Origin: Neolewinella agarilytica
GTDB lineage: Bacteria; Bacteroidota; Bacteroidia; Chitinophagales; Saprospiraceae
DNA length: 64,000 nucleotides
Direction of reading: 5' to 3'
NCBI RefSeq assembly: GCF_900110645.1
Contig: NZ_FOFB01000024.1
Span: 28,717 to 92,716 of the forward strand
The notes under the pieces are model-generated. The model made no database searches. It saw nothing but the letters and a program-made list of their open reading frames with translations, and was not told the DNA's origin. This document shows, piece after piece, positions 25,790-36,708 of the stretch; the first letter of the stretch is position 1, and each line of letters begins with the position of its first letter. A program made the translations under genes and the position numbers.

Positions 25790-25882
25790 ATGACACTGTT
25801 GTACGTTATTCTGTTAGCTTGTGCTATCGGAGGTGGGATGAGTCTTTCATCCGCTCTTCTTGACGGCGCTCGCTATTATTAA
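25790..25882 (+). CDS. Possible 30-aa membrane peptide
   Basis: ATG to TAA with 30 codons: MTLLYVILLACAIGGG followed by MSLSSALLDGARYY. One hydrophobic helix with a Gly cluster. It lies in an otherwise gene-free stretch (25635-26067) and ends before a strong terminator at 25997. No family is known and a Shine-Dalgarno is not clear. Coding status is tentative. Confidence 0.35.
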   Translation: MTLLYVILLACAIGGGMSLSSALLDGARYY

Positions 25883-25996
25883 ACAGGAAGCTTTTTCGGA
25901 TTAGCCTGACTACCTGAATTTAAACCAACACTTAATATTATTCCCAACACATCCAGTTATAGAAAATAAGGTCAGGCACCAGATTTCTTCCCCCTT

Positions 25997-26032
25997 AACG
26001 GCCACTCGTTTTACAACGAGTGGCCGTTTTTA
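25997..26032 (+). terminator. Strong intrinsic terminator
   Basis: Perfect 14-bp stem (25997-26010 with 26015-26028, loop TTAC) followed by TTTT. It closes the transcript of the anti-sigma-like gene or the small ORF. It lies just before the cyclase gene, which therefore starts after it (ATG 26068), not at the in-frame GTG inside the stem. Confidence 0.85.
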
Positions 26033-26067
26033 CTACGGATAAGAGCAGTATATTTGGGTCTAGTCCT

Positions 26068-29000
26068 ATGCAACCATTAATCCCACCCTTCATACAGCAA
26101 AAAATACTGGCCGAGGAGTATTCTGGTCAGCTGGATGCGTTTACGTTGAACGTAGATTTATCGGGTTTTACCTTAATCACGGAGTCTTTGATGAAGGAAG
26201 GCCTGAGTGGTGCTGAAAGACTCTCTCACGTCCTCAATGAAGTTTTTGAGCCACTGGTGGCCTTGGTGTATTCACGTGGAGGCTTTATTCCTTATTTCGC
26301 TGGCGATGCTTTTACGGCAGTTTTTCCAATGCCGCTGGATCGGCGTCACGCTTTTCATCTGTTGCAGACCGCTGATCTGGCGCGTAAAATTTTTGAAGGT
26401 AGAGACAACCAATTCGGAGACAATTACACCATTGGCGTGAAAGTTGGCCTCGCGGCCGGGCAGGTGGATTTTGGGATTATTGGCGAAACGCTGAAGGGCT
26501 TTTATTTCAGAGGTAAAGCTATCGATCAGGCTGCTTTTTGTCAATCACGGGCAAAGCAACAGGAGATCGTCATGGACGATGTGATGAATACGCTTCTGGA
26601 AGGTAGAAAGGTTCTTTCCGAGAACGTCACGGAAGGGGCTTATCGCGTAATTGGAGAATTGCCGCCGGATACGGCTCAGTTAGAAGTCAAAGCACTCCAA
26701 TTGCCTACCATCAGCCCAGAAGTAGCCATCGGGTTCCTCCCGCCAGAGGTGGTTCGCTATGATCAGGTTGGCGAATTCCGAACAGTAGCCTCCGTTTTCC
26801 TTTCTTTTGAAGCCGTACACACGCACGAAGAATTGGATCAGTTTGCGACAGTAGTGCTCAATCAGGTTCATGATTTTGGTGGCTACTTTAAAGAGATTGA
26901 CTATGGTGACAAAGGATCGCTGATGGTCATTTTCTTTGGCGCTCCGGTATCTTATGAGAACAATACCGTTCGTGCACTGGAATTTGCCCTAACGGCACAG
27001 GCAGAATTAGAATCACTGAAAGAAAAGACCAAGCAGGACTTTCGCTTCCGTTTCGGCCTTACCGTTGGAATGGCCTTTACGGGCTTTGTCGGGGGGAAAG
27101 AACGCGTTCAGTATGCCTGTGTTGGTAACCGGGTTAACCTTGCCGCCAGGATTATGTCTTCCGCCGATTGGCAGGATATTCTGGTAGACGAAGAACTTTC
27201 TCAGGTACCTCACTTTCGATTTGAGCTGAGGGGGAACACCCATTACAAAGGTATTCAGGCAGCGGTGCCGACTTTTGCTCTAAACGGTAGACGACAGTCG
27301 CTGGGTAAGCCGAATTACGGAGGGGAGCTTATTGGAAGAGAAGAAGAAACGAAGCAAATAATTGAGTTTGCCGAGCCCATTTTTCATCAGAAAAGAGCCG
27401 GCATCGCTTACGTTTTAGGAGAGGCCGGTATCGGTAAAAGCCGACTGACCTATGAAGTCCGCCGGCAACTTAATCAGAAGCAAGCGGTCAATTGGTTGTT
27501 AGCTAGTGCAGACCAAATTCTTCGTAAGCCATTTAACCCCTTTGTATACCTGTTGCAACGAATGTTTCGGCAGAGCATTGATCTGGGAGGGAGCCAAAAC
27601 CGGCGGAGGTTTCAGTTTCGCTTAAGTCAGATAAGACAAAGCCTGCGAAAAATTGACAGCGAGCAAAGCATTGCTATTCTGAAAGAACTGGACCGGACGG
27701 AGTCTGTCCTTGCCGCTTTATTGGGCATAGCCATGGAACGGTCTTTGTGGTCTCAACTGGACGCCCAGGGCCGCTATCAGAACACTATTGACGCCTTAGT
27801 CAATTTACTGTTGGCGGAGTGCGTCTTGCAGCCCACTATTCTGGAGTTGGAGGATATCCACTGGATCGATGACGATAGCATTACGGTAGTGGCGGAGTTG
27901 GTAAAACAAACCCGAAATTTACCCCTGCTGATCATTGCCACCTCCAGGGCCGATGACGACGGTAAGTACTCTGCCATTGTCAATCAGGAAGCGGCGAAAG
28001 AGATTGGGCTGGAAAGTATCAAAATAGAAATTTTTCCACTCAGCGAAGAAGCTGTTCGCCGGATGGCTGAAGCAACGCTTAACGCACCTATCGCCGACGA
28101 TTGCCTCGAAACATTATTACGGGCAACGAACAGTAACCCTTTTTATCTGGAACAAATTCTGGAGTATTTCAGGGAAAATGAACTCCTGGAGCCGGACGAA
28201 GAGGGCATCTTAAATCTAACGGACGAGAGCATCAAGCTTTCCACCAGTATATCCTCTATCCTGACGGCCCGGATCGATCGCCTCTCCGATCTGGTTCGGG
28301 AAACAGTAAAAGCGGCTGCCGTAATTGGGAGGGAATTCGACGTTCCCGTACTGACAGAAGTTATGCGGGAAGACACCGGAACGGATACAACCGAAGAAAT
28401 GATACTGCTGCTACGGGAACAGATTGAAACAGCAGAAAGAGGACAGATATGGAGTGCCATGAATGAGTTGCGCTACATATTCCGTCATAGCCTCTTACGG
28501 GAAGCAGTATACGGAATGCAGCTCACCACCAGGCTGCAACAACTGCATTTGCAGATTGCCCACGCTATCGAGAAGCTTTATTCAGACAATATCGAAGAGC
28601 GGTATATCGATCTTGCCTTTCACTACGAACACGCGGGAGAAAAGGAAAATACGATTGAGTATTTGAGCAAGGCGGCTAACTATGCCCGGGCAAATTTCCA
28701 GAATCAGCAAGCGTTGGATCTCTACGAACGCCTGATTGAAAAATTCACCAGCCAGCCCGATCAGGATGTAACCGTCAACACCCACATCAACCGGGGCAAG
28801 GTGTTGGAAATCGTGGGCCGTTGGGAGGATGCCCAGTCTGCCTACGAAGAAGCCCAACTCATCGCTAAATCCAGTAGGGATATTCTCTTACTAGGGCGAA
28901 CGAACAATCACCTCGGCCGCCTACACACCTTCAAAGGGGAGTATGATAAGGCGATGGAGTATTTGAGGGTGGCTGCGAGCCTTTTTGAGTCCGTTGACGA

Positions 29001-30156
29001 TATGTTCGGCATCGCTAAAGCCTACAGTAATATGGGCCATCTATACTTCCGGACGGCACATTACCATGATGCATTGACATATTATGCCAAATCCCTGGAC
29101 CATGGCTTCAGTCGGGCAGGTACATCAAGCGCTGCGGAAACGATTAGTCATCTCGGGCTTACGCATATGAACCTGGGGAATTACCCGGAAGCCATCAAGG
29201 TCGTTAAAGAACAAATTCCTCTGCACGAGGAAAATCAGGACAGTATGGGGCTGGCCAGTCTGCACACGAATCTCGGCATCATTTACTTTGAAAGTGGTGA
29301 TTACGACCGGGCGATGGAGCACCATTATGCAGGCTTGGAACTGGCGAAAGAGCTGGGTAATAAACGGCTTCAGGCAATTGGTCTGGGTAGCCTTGGCAGT
29401 GTTTTTGAGCGGCAGGGGAAGTTTGAAAAGGCGGCTGAGCTGTTCACCAGGGATTTACAAATTTGCCATGAACTGGGAGATAGACAAGGCATCGCCGTTA
29501 CCGAAGGATTGATCGGTGACATCAAGAGTGTAATGGGAGAGTTCACCGTCGCCATCCAGCATTTGGACCGTAGCCTGAGCATCAGCCGGGAGCTCGGTTA
29601 CCGGAAAGGAGTGGCAAAAGCAGTCAATACCCTGGGAGACATCTATTACCTCCAGAAGCAACACGATATCTCCTTGATGTACTACGACCAGGCCATTGAG
29701 ATTGCCCGAAGTACGAACAACCGCCTGGTGCTGGCCTCCAGCCTGGAAGAAAAAGGACGGGTACTGCTGGCCGATGGCCAGCTCGATCAGCTGAAAGTCA
29801 TCGAGGAAGAAGCCATCTCTATCGCCGAAGAACTCGGGAATCCGGAACTATTAAACGGAGCCCGGATGCTCCGCGCCTGTGCCCTGGCCGCCTATGATCC
29901 CGCCAACGTTGAAACGTCCCTGTTACTTGTTGATGAAGTGTTGGCGGAAGCTGAACTCAGCAATGAGCAGCGGGCGGAAGCTTATCTGGTCCGCTACCGA
30001 CTGAGCGGAGGTATCGATGAAGACGCCAGAAAGCGTGCACTCGAAGAGTACGAACGCATCTATGAACAGACACCGAAGTTCATCTATGCGCACAATATCT
30101 CTTTACTACAAAAGCCAGGAGACGATGTGCTTAAACATCGCCTCCTGCCAAGTTAG
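26068..30156 (+). CDS. Soluble adenylyl cyclase-like protein (two cyclase domains, NTPase, TPR)
   Basis: A 1362-aa cytoplasmic protein. Cyclase homology domain C1 (about 22-180) keeps both metal Asp residues, Asp30 in NVDLSGFT and Asp80 in YFAGDAFTAVF. C2 (about 245-410) has VFLSFEAVH in place of the first Asp site but keeps GLTVGMAFTGFVGG and VGNRVNLAARIM. Then comes a STAND/AAA-type NTPase with the P-loop GEAGIGKSR (about 448-456) and LEDIHWIDDDS (Walker B, about 594-604), followed by about a dozen TPR repeats (about 870-1240). This is the C1-C2-NTPase-TPR order of mammalian ADCY10 and its bacterial relatives, so cAMP synthesis with signal integration through the NTPase/TPR part is likely. 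The effector is unknown. Confidence 0.88.
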   Translation: MQPLIPPFIQQKILAEEYSGQLDAFTLNVDLSGFTLITESLMKEGLSGAERLSHVLNEVFEPLVALVYSRGGFIPYFAGDAFTAVFPMPLDRRHAFHLLQTADLARKIFEGRDNQFGDNYTIGVKVGLAAGQVDFGIIGETLKGFYFRGKAIDQAAFCQSRAKQQEIVMDDVMNTLLEGRKVLSENVTEGAYRVIGELPPDTAQLEVKALQLPTISPEVAIGFLPPEVVRYDQVGEFRTVASVFLSFEAVHTHEELDQFATVVLNQVHDFGGYFKEIDYGDKGSLMVIFFGAPVSYENNTVRALEFALTAQAELESLKEKTKQDFRFRFGLTVGMAFTGFVGGKERVQYACVGNRVNLAARIMSSADWQDILVDEELSQVPHFRFELRGNTHYKGIQAAVPTFALNGRRQSLGKPNYGGELIGREEETKQIIEFAEPIFHQKRAGIAYVLGEAGIGKSRLTYEVRRQLNQKQAVNWLLASADQILRKPFNPFVYLLQRMFRQSIDLGGSQNRRRFQFRLSQIRQSLRKIDSEQSIAILKELDRTESVLAALLGIAMERSLWSQLDAQGRYQNTIDALVNLLLAECVLQPTILELEDIHWIDDDSITVVAELVKQTRNLPLLIIATSRADDDGKYSAIVNQEAAKEIGLESIKIEIFPLSEEAVRRMAEATLNAPIADDCLETLLRATNSNPFYLEQILEYFRENELLEPDEEGILNLTDESIKLSTSISSILTARIDRLSDLVRETVKAAAVIGREFDVPVLTEVMREDTGTDTTEEMILLLREQIETAERGQIWSAMNELRYIFRHSLLREAVYGMQLTTRLQQLHLQIAHAIEKLYSDNIEERYIDLAFHYEHAGEKENTIEYLSKAANYARANFQNQQALDLYERLIEKFTSQPDQDVTVNTHINRGKVLEIVGRWEDAQSAYEEAQLIAKSSRDILLLGRTNNHLGRLHTFKGEYDKAMEYLRVAASLFESVDDMFGIAKAYSNMGHLYFRTAHYHDALTYYAKSLDHGFSRAGTSSAAETISHLGLTHMNLGNYPEAIKVVKEQIPLHEENQDSMGLASLHTNLGIIYFESGDYDRAMEHHYAGLELAKELGNKRLQAIGLGSLGSVFERQGKFEKAAELFTRDLQICHELGDRQGIAVTEGLIGDIKSVMGEFTVAIQHLDRSLSISRELGYRKGVAKAVNTLGDIYYLQKQHDISLMYYDQAIEIARSTNNRLVLASSLEEKGRVLLADGQLDQLKVIEEEAISIAEELGNPELLNGARMLRACALAAYDPANVETSLLLVDEVLAEAELSNEQRAEAYLVRYRLSGGIDEDARKRALEEYERIYEQTPKFIYAHNISLLQKPGDDVLKHRLLPS

Positions 30157-30173
30157 TCTTCTTAGACACGCTA

Positions 30174-30842
30174 TTAATTCTGTCCGGTAATGCGTAAGGC
30201 ATCCGGTACACTGATACGGACACCATCTTGCTTCGCTACCACAAAAGCATCCTTTACGCCCATTACTTTCAGGCGGTCTCTTAGCTTCGCCGCACTGGCG
30301 TAAGTCCGGAACTGACTAACAACAAACTTTTGCAGCCCGTTCTGTTCTTGCAGCTCCAGCGCATTTCCCGTAGAAAGGTCAGAGTTGACCGTGTTCTTGG
30401 CAAAAGCACCAAGCTGAACCTGAAAAATCACTCCGGACACGACCACATTCTCATCCGTGTCCAGGCGATCGTTTGGGCCGGCGGAAGGCCTGTTGGCTGC
30501 CGCAGCCTGTGCCTGCGCCAGCTGCTGCCGCAGCTGATCATTAGCCTGTTGTTCACTGGCCAGATTATTGCGCAGGGCATTGAGGTCTTGCTCCGTTGAG
30601 CCACTCTGAGAACGATATTGATTGAGCTGCTGCTGAGTGGTTACCAGTTGTTGCTCCGTTACTTCACAGTCTTCAATGAGCTGACGCAAAGCTTCCGGGT
30701 TTTTCTTGTACGTTGCGGCAAGAGCGGCGTAGTCCGTGCCGCCGGAAGCAGCCGTCGTGGCAGCATCCGTGGTTTTCTTGGAACAGCTGGTGGTGAAACA
30801 CAGTAGAAGGGAGGCCAGAACTGGCAGTAAATACTTTTGCAT
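30174..30842 (-). CDS. SPOR-domain-like lipoprotein
   Basis: A 222-aa lipoprotein (lipobox TTSC, Cys20) with a Gln-rich coiled coil (about 55-112, TEQQLVTTQQQLNQY). The C-terminal SPOR-like domain (about 135-215) reads VIFQVQLGAFAKNTV...KFVVSQFRTYASAAKLRDRL...DAFVVAKQDG. It would bind denuded peptidoglycan glycans in the periplasm. Convergent with the cyclase gene, 17 bp apart. Confidence 0.8.
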   Translation of the reverse strand: MQKYLLPVLASLLLCFTTSCSKKTTDAATTAASGGTDYAALAATYKKNPEALRQLIEDCEVTEQQLVTTQQQLNQYRSQSGSTEQDLNALRNNLASEQQANDQLRQQLAQAQAAAANRPSAGPNDRLDTDENVVVSGVIFQVQLGAFAKNTVNSDLSTGNALELQEQNGLQKFVVSQFRTYASAAKLRDRLKVMGVKDAFVVAKQDGVRISVPDALRITGQN

Positions 30843-31151
30843 GGGTATGGGTTGGGTTTTTGAAAAAAAACGCTCAGGTGAGCTTATAGTAAGATAACGT
30901 TTTTCCCATGCCCGGAAGTTCTAGCCTATCCCGTAGACGGATAACTTTTGCTGACGTCGGAGGCCTGAGGTCCGTATGTTACGTCTTGGCTTTAGTACGA
31001 TTCCGAAGGAATCAGGCCGGTAATGATGCAGGCTTATAGGTGCAGGGCCTGCAAACGACGTCTCTTAAAGCTGTAACTCAGGTGGGGATTGACGGAATAT
31101 CCCGAGCAAAAAAGCCCGTGTACCCTCCAACCCTGCTCCTCTCCCCTTGCA
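30843..31151. other. Intergenic, no gene seen
   Basis: About 310 bp between the SPOR lipoprotein start and the repeat motif downstream of gyrB. It contains an inverted repeat GATTCCGAAGGAATC near 30999 and a small GCAGG...CCTGC stem near 31027-31052. No coding potential or RNA gene was recognised. Confidence 0.4.
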
Positions 31152-31171
31152 TTGCACCTGCGGCCGCGCCC
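31152..31171 (+). repeat. Dispersed 20-bp motif, copy 6
   Basis: TTGCACCTGCGGCCGCGCCC, full consensus. Intergenic, 3' of gyrB. A second copy in opposite orientation sits 5' of gyrB (33271). Confidence 0.85.
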
Positions 31172-31204
31172 TCACTGAACTTGCCGAAAATTCCCAAAAC
31201 AAAA

Positions 31205-31235
31205 CAGGCCGCCAGAATTCCCTTCTGACGGCCTG
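31205..31235 (-). terminator. gyrB terminator
   Basis: An 11-bp stem (CAGGCCGCCAG with CTGACGGCCTG, one G-T pair) followed in the minus direction by TTTTGTTTT. It begins 24 bp after the gyrB stop codon. Confidence 0.8.
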
Positions 31236-31258
31236 CTTCCTGTGATAGAGCGATTGAT

Positions 31259-33226
<1,968 letters not shown>

Positions 33227-33229
33227 CTA

Positions 33230-33237
33230 CAAAAGTA
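33230..33237 (-). promoter_or_regulatory. gyrB -7 box
   Basis: TACTTTTG on the minus strand fits the Bacteroidota TAnnTTTG element exactly and is only 6 nt from the gyrB ATG. A T-rich run lies about 20 nt further upstream as a possible -33 region. Confidence 0.6.
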
Positions 33238-33270
33238 CAAAAATCATGCCGGAAAACCTAGCATTTTTAA

Positions 33271-33289
33271 GGCGCGGACGCAGGTGCAA
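33271..33289 (-). repeat. Dispersed 20-bp motif, copy 7
   Basis: Minus strand TTGCACCTGCGTCCGCGCC followed by TTAAAAA. Upstream of gyrB, in the intergenic region before the duplicated glycosyltransferase end. The rest of that gap (33290-33440) is GC-rich with short inverted repeats and no gene. Confidence 0.85.
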
Positions 33290-33440
33290 AAAGAGGAACA
33301 AAAAGCAGGGTTTCCCGGCCTACGCGGGCTCTGCCCGCGACCGGCCAAAGCGGCTTCCAGCCGCGCTGTCCGTTTATTTGTTGTAGCGCGTGCGGAGCAC
33401 GCTTCGGCCCGGCGCGCGCGGAGCGGCGCGTACGCCGGAT

Positions 33441-33585
33441 CTACCAGGGATCCAACATCTCCTTATACGTCCGTACCATCGCCTCCTCCGGCGCGCCCTT
33501 TTTGTACATCCGGAATACCTTCAGGTTAGCCATCTGAACCCGGTACCAGCCGTTGACGAGGTACTTGCGGGCGGAAACGAGGAGA
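33441..33585 (-). pseudogene. Duplicate of the glycosyltransferase 3' end
   Basis: 145 bp matching 34724-34868 with about five substitutions, including the TAG stop codon and the last ~47 codons of the GT2 glycosyltransferase. Beyond it, weak similarity fades out by about 33610. The fragment lacks a start. With the intact gene it forms direct repeats around a 1.1-kb A/T-rich segment that carries a T9SS cargo gene. Confidence 0.9.
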
Positions 33586-33744
33586 GGGAGGATGACCTGA
33601 AGCCTGCTTAAGTGGAAAATAACCAGTTATTGTCCCTGTTGTTATGAGTGGTTTTCAATAACATTCTAAAATGATAATGTGGGCTACTTCAAATTTTTAT
33701 TACTTTTAATAAGAGCAAAGACTCTGGCATAATTTTTTCAATTA

Positions 33745-34683
33745 ATGAAGACACTATCTTACAGGCATCTGTTTTTACCACCAATATATTTGCTGTGCTC
33801 AACTTTTATTTTTGGGCAGGTCTTTCCTGATATATCTTTAAACCCTGTTTGGAAATTGACAACATCGGGAATATCGACAACCAATGAAATTAGAATTTCT
33901 GTCGGAGAAGCAGATGTTGTAATTGACAATCAAATCTGGACTGAATTGTTCGAAGAGTCGTTTTTTACAATCGGAATGCTTGAAGACTCGGTCAGAAGTT
34001 CGGCCGGCTTTTATAAAGTTTTTGGGAGTCGTGTCCGTTATTTAGACACCATAACTAAAGCGTCAGGATTGATCTATGATTTTTCGCTTTTAAAAGGAGA
34101 TACAAGTTATGTTTTACCTCCAAATAACTTCCCGATAGATTCAATGCAAATTGTTGTTGAAAATATAGACACGGTTTATTGTAATAACGGAAGGCCACGA
34201 AAAGAAATGTTAATTAAAATAACTGAACCGGGATTTCCTCAATATCGCATGATTTGGAAGGAGGGGGTCGGAAGAGTTGCTCATCCTATACTTCCAATCA
34301 GTTGTTTAGGCCCTGATTGTGATATTATTTATAACGCTAATATTTTAACGGTAAATAATACAACTATTGATTTAATGTCTGGAAATGATTGCTTAGTTTC
34401 AGTCCGTTCATCTCCAGGCATTAGTACTACGAAGATAAGTACGTTTCCTAATCCAGTTAGATCACAATATTTATTTGCCCGATCAAGTATGTTCGAATCT
34501 AAAGAGGTAGATTTTACTTTGATTAGTATTATGGGGAGAGAATATGCTTTGACCAATCTTATCAAAATTGATCCACTTACCTATAGAATTGACATTGATA
34601 AATCAATAGATAGTCAATTTTATATTCTAAGGGCCACAAGCAGTGGGACAATAATAGGTTTACAGAAGCTGAAAATTGAGTGA
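33745..34683 (+). CDS. T9SS-sorted secreted protein, function unknown
   Basis: A 312-aa protein with signal peptide ending STFIFGQ (about residue 25) and a C-terminal type A sorting domain (about 232-312: STFPNPVRSQYLF, LISIMGREY, FYILRATSSG, final LQKLKIE). The middle part is not recognised. Its DNA is markedly A/T-rich compared with gyrB and the glycosyltransferase on either side, which supports recent acquisition. It should be exported through Sec and T9SS. Confidence 0.8.
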   Translation: MKTLSYRHLFLPPIYLLCSTFIFGQVFPDISLNPVWKLTTSGISTTNEIRISVGEADVVIDNQIWTELFEESFFTIGMLEDSVRSSAGFYKVFGSRVRYLDTITKASGLIYDFSLLKGDTSYVLPPNNFPIDSMQIVVENIDTVYCNNGRPRKEMLIKITEPGFPQYRMIWKEGVGRVAHPILPISCLGPDCDIIYNANILTVNNTTIDLMSGNDCLVSVRSSPGISTTKISTFPNPVRSQYLFARSSMFESKEVDFTLISIMGREYALTNLIKIDPLTYRIDIDKSIDSQFYILRATSSGTIIGLQKLKIE

Positions 34684-34723
34684 TAATTGAAAAGGCCACA
34701 TTAGAAGCCCGTATACACCAGGC

Positions 34724-35422
34724 CTACCAGGGATCCAACATCTCCTTATACGTCCGCACCATCGCCTCCTCCGGCGCGCCCTTTTTGTACATCCGGAATA
34801 CCTTCAGGTTAGCCATCTGAACCCGGTACCAGCCGTTGACGCGGTACTTACGGGCGGAGACAAGGATTGATCGGGGCATCACCCGAAACTTAAAATCACT
34901 CGCCCAGGTGCGTTGGATGATGTCGTAGTCTTCCATGATCTTCATGTCCCGGAAGCCTCCTAGGCTTTGAAAGGCTTTGGTGGTCAGGTAAAGTGACTGG
35001 TCTCCGCCCCGGCAGGCCAGGCCCTTGAATCGGGTGCAGTAGGCATTGATGGATAATAAGGGGTGGAACATATCGAATTTGAAGCGGTAGCAGCCCACTT
35101 CATAGCCCCTTTCCACGCTTGTTTTGATGTCCTGATAAAAGCCTTTTGGCGGGCGGGTGTCGGCGTGTACGAAATAGACGACGTCGAATAGTTCCTGGTC
35201 CGTTGCGGCGGCTTGGTTCATTTGTTGGGCGCGACCGCAGCGGTCGCAGCGCAGGTGGCGTACGCCGGGGGTAGCAGCAATAGCCGCTTCGATATCGTCG
35301 TCGCTGCCGCCATCGGCAACGGTAATGCGGCAGTCATCAGTAAGTTCTGACTGCAACAGCGGGAGTAGTTCGCGGAGGTTGTCCGCCTCGTTAATAACCG
35401 GAGTAATAATGTGTAAACGCAT
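34724..35422 (-). CDS. TIGR04283-type family 2 glycosyltransferase
   Basis: A 232-aa GT-A fold enzyme with the nucleotide-binding start IITPVINEADNLREL, VADGGSDDD, the RAQQMNQAA segment and FVHADTRPP (metal-binding Asp), and RGGDQSLYLTTKAF, all typical of the TIGR04283 group (linked in some genomes to arsenosugar synthesis). The acceptor is unknown. Its last 145 bp are duplicated upstream of the T9SS gene at 33441-33585. Confidence 0.85.
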   Translation of the reverse strand: MRLHIITPVINEADNLRELLPLLQSELTDDCRITVADGGSDDDIEAAIAATPGVRHLRCDRCGRAQQMNQAAATDQELFDVVYFVHADTRPPKGFYQDIKTSVERGYEVGCYRFKFDMFHPLLSINAYCTRFKGLACRGGDQSLYLTTKAFQSLGGFRDMKIMEDYDIIQRTWASDFKFRVMPRSILVSARKYRVNGWYRVQMANLKVFRMYKKGAPEEAMVRTYKEMLDPW

Positions 35423-35484
35423 AAAAAGCTTGAATCAGCAAAGTTGCCGGAAGGTACGAAACTACGCTTCCGGCGGTTTTAGGT

Positions 35485-36708
35485 TTAGCCCAATTTGTAA
35501 TATCCCGACTTCAGGTAAGCGCCTTCCGGGAAGCCGATGGGGTGATCCGCGTCATGAAAGGTTTTCTCCAGGAGCTGATGTTTTCTTCCGGAGGCGACGA
35601 TGGAGCTTTCCACGACCCGGAAAAAGTCTTCAGCGGCTACCCGTGCGGAGCAGGAGGCGGCCAGTAAAATGCCGCCACGGGCAACCAGCGGAATCGCCAG
35701 TGTATTGATGCGGCGGTAGGCGGTCAAAGCGCCAGGGATTTCTTTGTCGCGCTTGGCAAAGCTCGGCGGATCAACGATGACGATGTCATACGTTTTTCCT
35801 TCCCGGGCGAGACGCTCCAGGGCAGTGAAGGCATCTTCGGCCAGGGTGTGGTGGCGGCCGGCGGCGGACGCTCCAAAATTCAGGGAGACGTTGTCTTTAG
35901 CTTGTTCGAGAGCGGGGGCGCTGATGTCGAGGCTGGTTACGGCGGCAGCGCCGCCGCCCAGGGCATGCACACTGAAGCCACCGGCGTAGCTGAAAACGTC
36001 AAGTACGGTTTTGCCCGCAGCGAGCTCGCCTACCCGCCGGCGGTTCTCCCGGTGATCGAGGAAAAAGCCCGTCTTGTGGCCGTGCACGACGTTAGCGTGG
36101 AAGCGCAGCCCGTGCTCCCGGAAGGTGATATCGGCTGAGGGGAGGTCGCCGTGTAGAATTTGCCCTTCGCTGAGGTCAAAAGCTTTCGCTGCTTTTTCGG
36201 TATTGCGGGAGAGGCGGAGGACGAGGGCGGTGGCTTGCGCCGCCGCCACAATGCTCGGCAGCAATACCTCCAGCCAGGGAAACCAGACGGGGGAATACAG
36301 CTTGAGCACGGCCACGCCGGCGTAGACATCCACTACGAGGCCGGGGAAGCCGTCGTTTTCTCCATGAATCAGGCGGTACCCATCGGTGTCGGTGGCCAGC
36401 AATGCGCTTCTGACTTTCTTTGCATCCTGCGTCCGCGCCCGAAAAAAATCCGCATCGATCTTTGCCGGACTTCCCTGGTGTAAAACCCGAATCCGAATCG
36501 GTGAATCCGGATCATACAGCCCGACGCCAATGAATTTATTCTTCTTGAAGCTGAAGATAACCGCCAGGTCACCGGCCTTCCCTTCGCCCTTTATTTTCTG
36601 GATGGCCCCGTCAAAAATCCACGGATGGCCGGCACGCAGGGCGCGTTCGCCGGCGGCGGTGAGGGTAACGGGGAGTTTGGATATTTGATGCTTGATGCCT
36701 TGTTTGAT
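35485..36708 (-). CDS. rlmI: 23S rRNA (cytosine1962-C5) methyltransferase RlmI, start codon unclear
   Basis: SAM-dependent methyltransferase with an N-terminal PUA domain (LPVTLTAAGERALRAGHPWIF, then VGLYDPDSPIRIRVL) and a catalytic Rossmann domain (VLDVFSYAGGFSVHAL, LDIS, VIVDPPSFAK). The conserved PUA part begins about ten codons after the in-frame TAA of hddC, and between them there is no ATG, GTG or TTG. The first conventional start (TTG at 36402) would delete the PUA domain. So initiation may use ATC/ATA/ATT, or a base is altered. The span given is the open frame after the hddC stop. It contains a copy of the dispersed motif encoding RARTQDAKK. Confidence 0.85.
   Translation of the reverse strand: MKQGIKHQISKLPVTLTAAGERALRAGHPWIFDGAIQKIKGEGKAGDLAVIFSFKKNKFIGVGLYDPDSPIRIRVLHQGSPAKIDADFFRARTQDAKKVRSALLATDTDGYRLIHGENDGFPGLVVDVYAGVAVLKLYSPVWFPWLEVLLPSIVAAAQATALVLRLSRNTEKAAKAFDLSEGQILHGDLPSADITFREHGLRFHANVVHGHKTGFFLDHRENRRRVGELAAGKTVLDVFSYAGGFSVHALGGGAAAVTSLDISAPALEQAKDNVSLNFGASAAGRHHTLAEDAFTALERLAREGKTYDIVIVDPPSFAKRDKEIPGALTAYRRINTLAIPLVARGGILLAASCSARVAAEDFFRVVESSIVASGRKHQLLEKTFHDADHPIGFPEGAYLKSGYYKLG
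36420..36440 (+). repeat. Dispersed 20-bp motif, copy 8 (in CDS)
   Basis: TGCATCCTGCGTCCGCGCCC followed by GAAAAAAA; antisense in rlmI. The encoded A-R-T-Q segment fits the normal RlmI alignment, so it replaces rather than interrupts family sequence. Confidence 0.8.

Noticed and set aside
26020..26067. GTG-initiated extension of the cyclase gene
   Set aside because: The GTG lies inside the stem of a strong terminator; the ATG at 26068 is far more likely.
12258..30156. A complete Pycsar defence operon formed by the PycTM-like protein and the cyclase
   Set aside because: The cyclase is 13 kb away, on the other strand, and of the ADCY10 type rather than a PycC cyclase; adjacency expected for Pycsar is missing.
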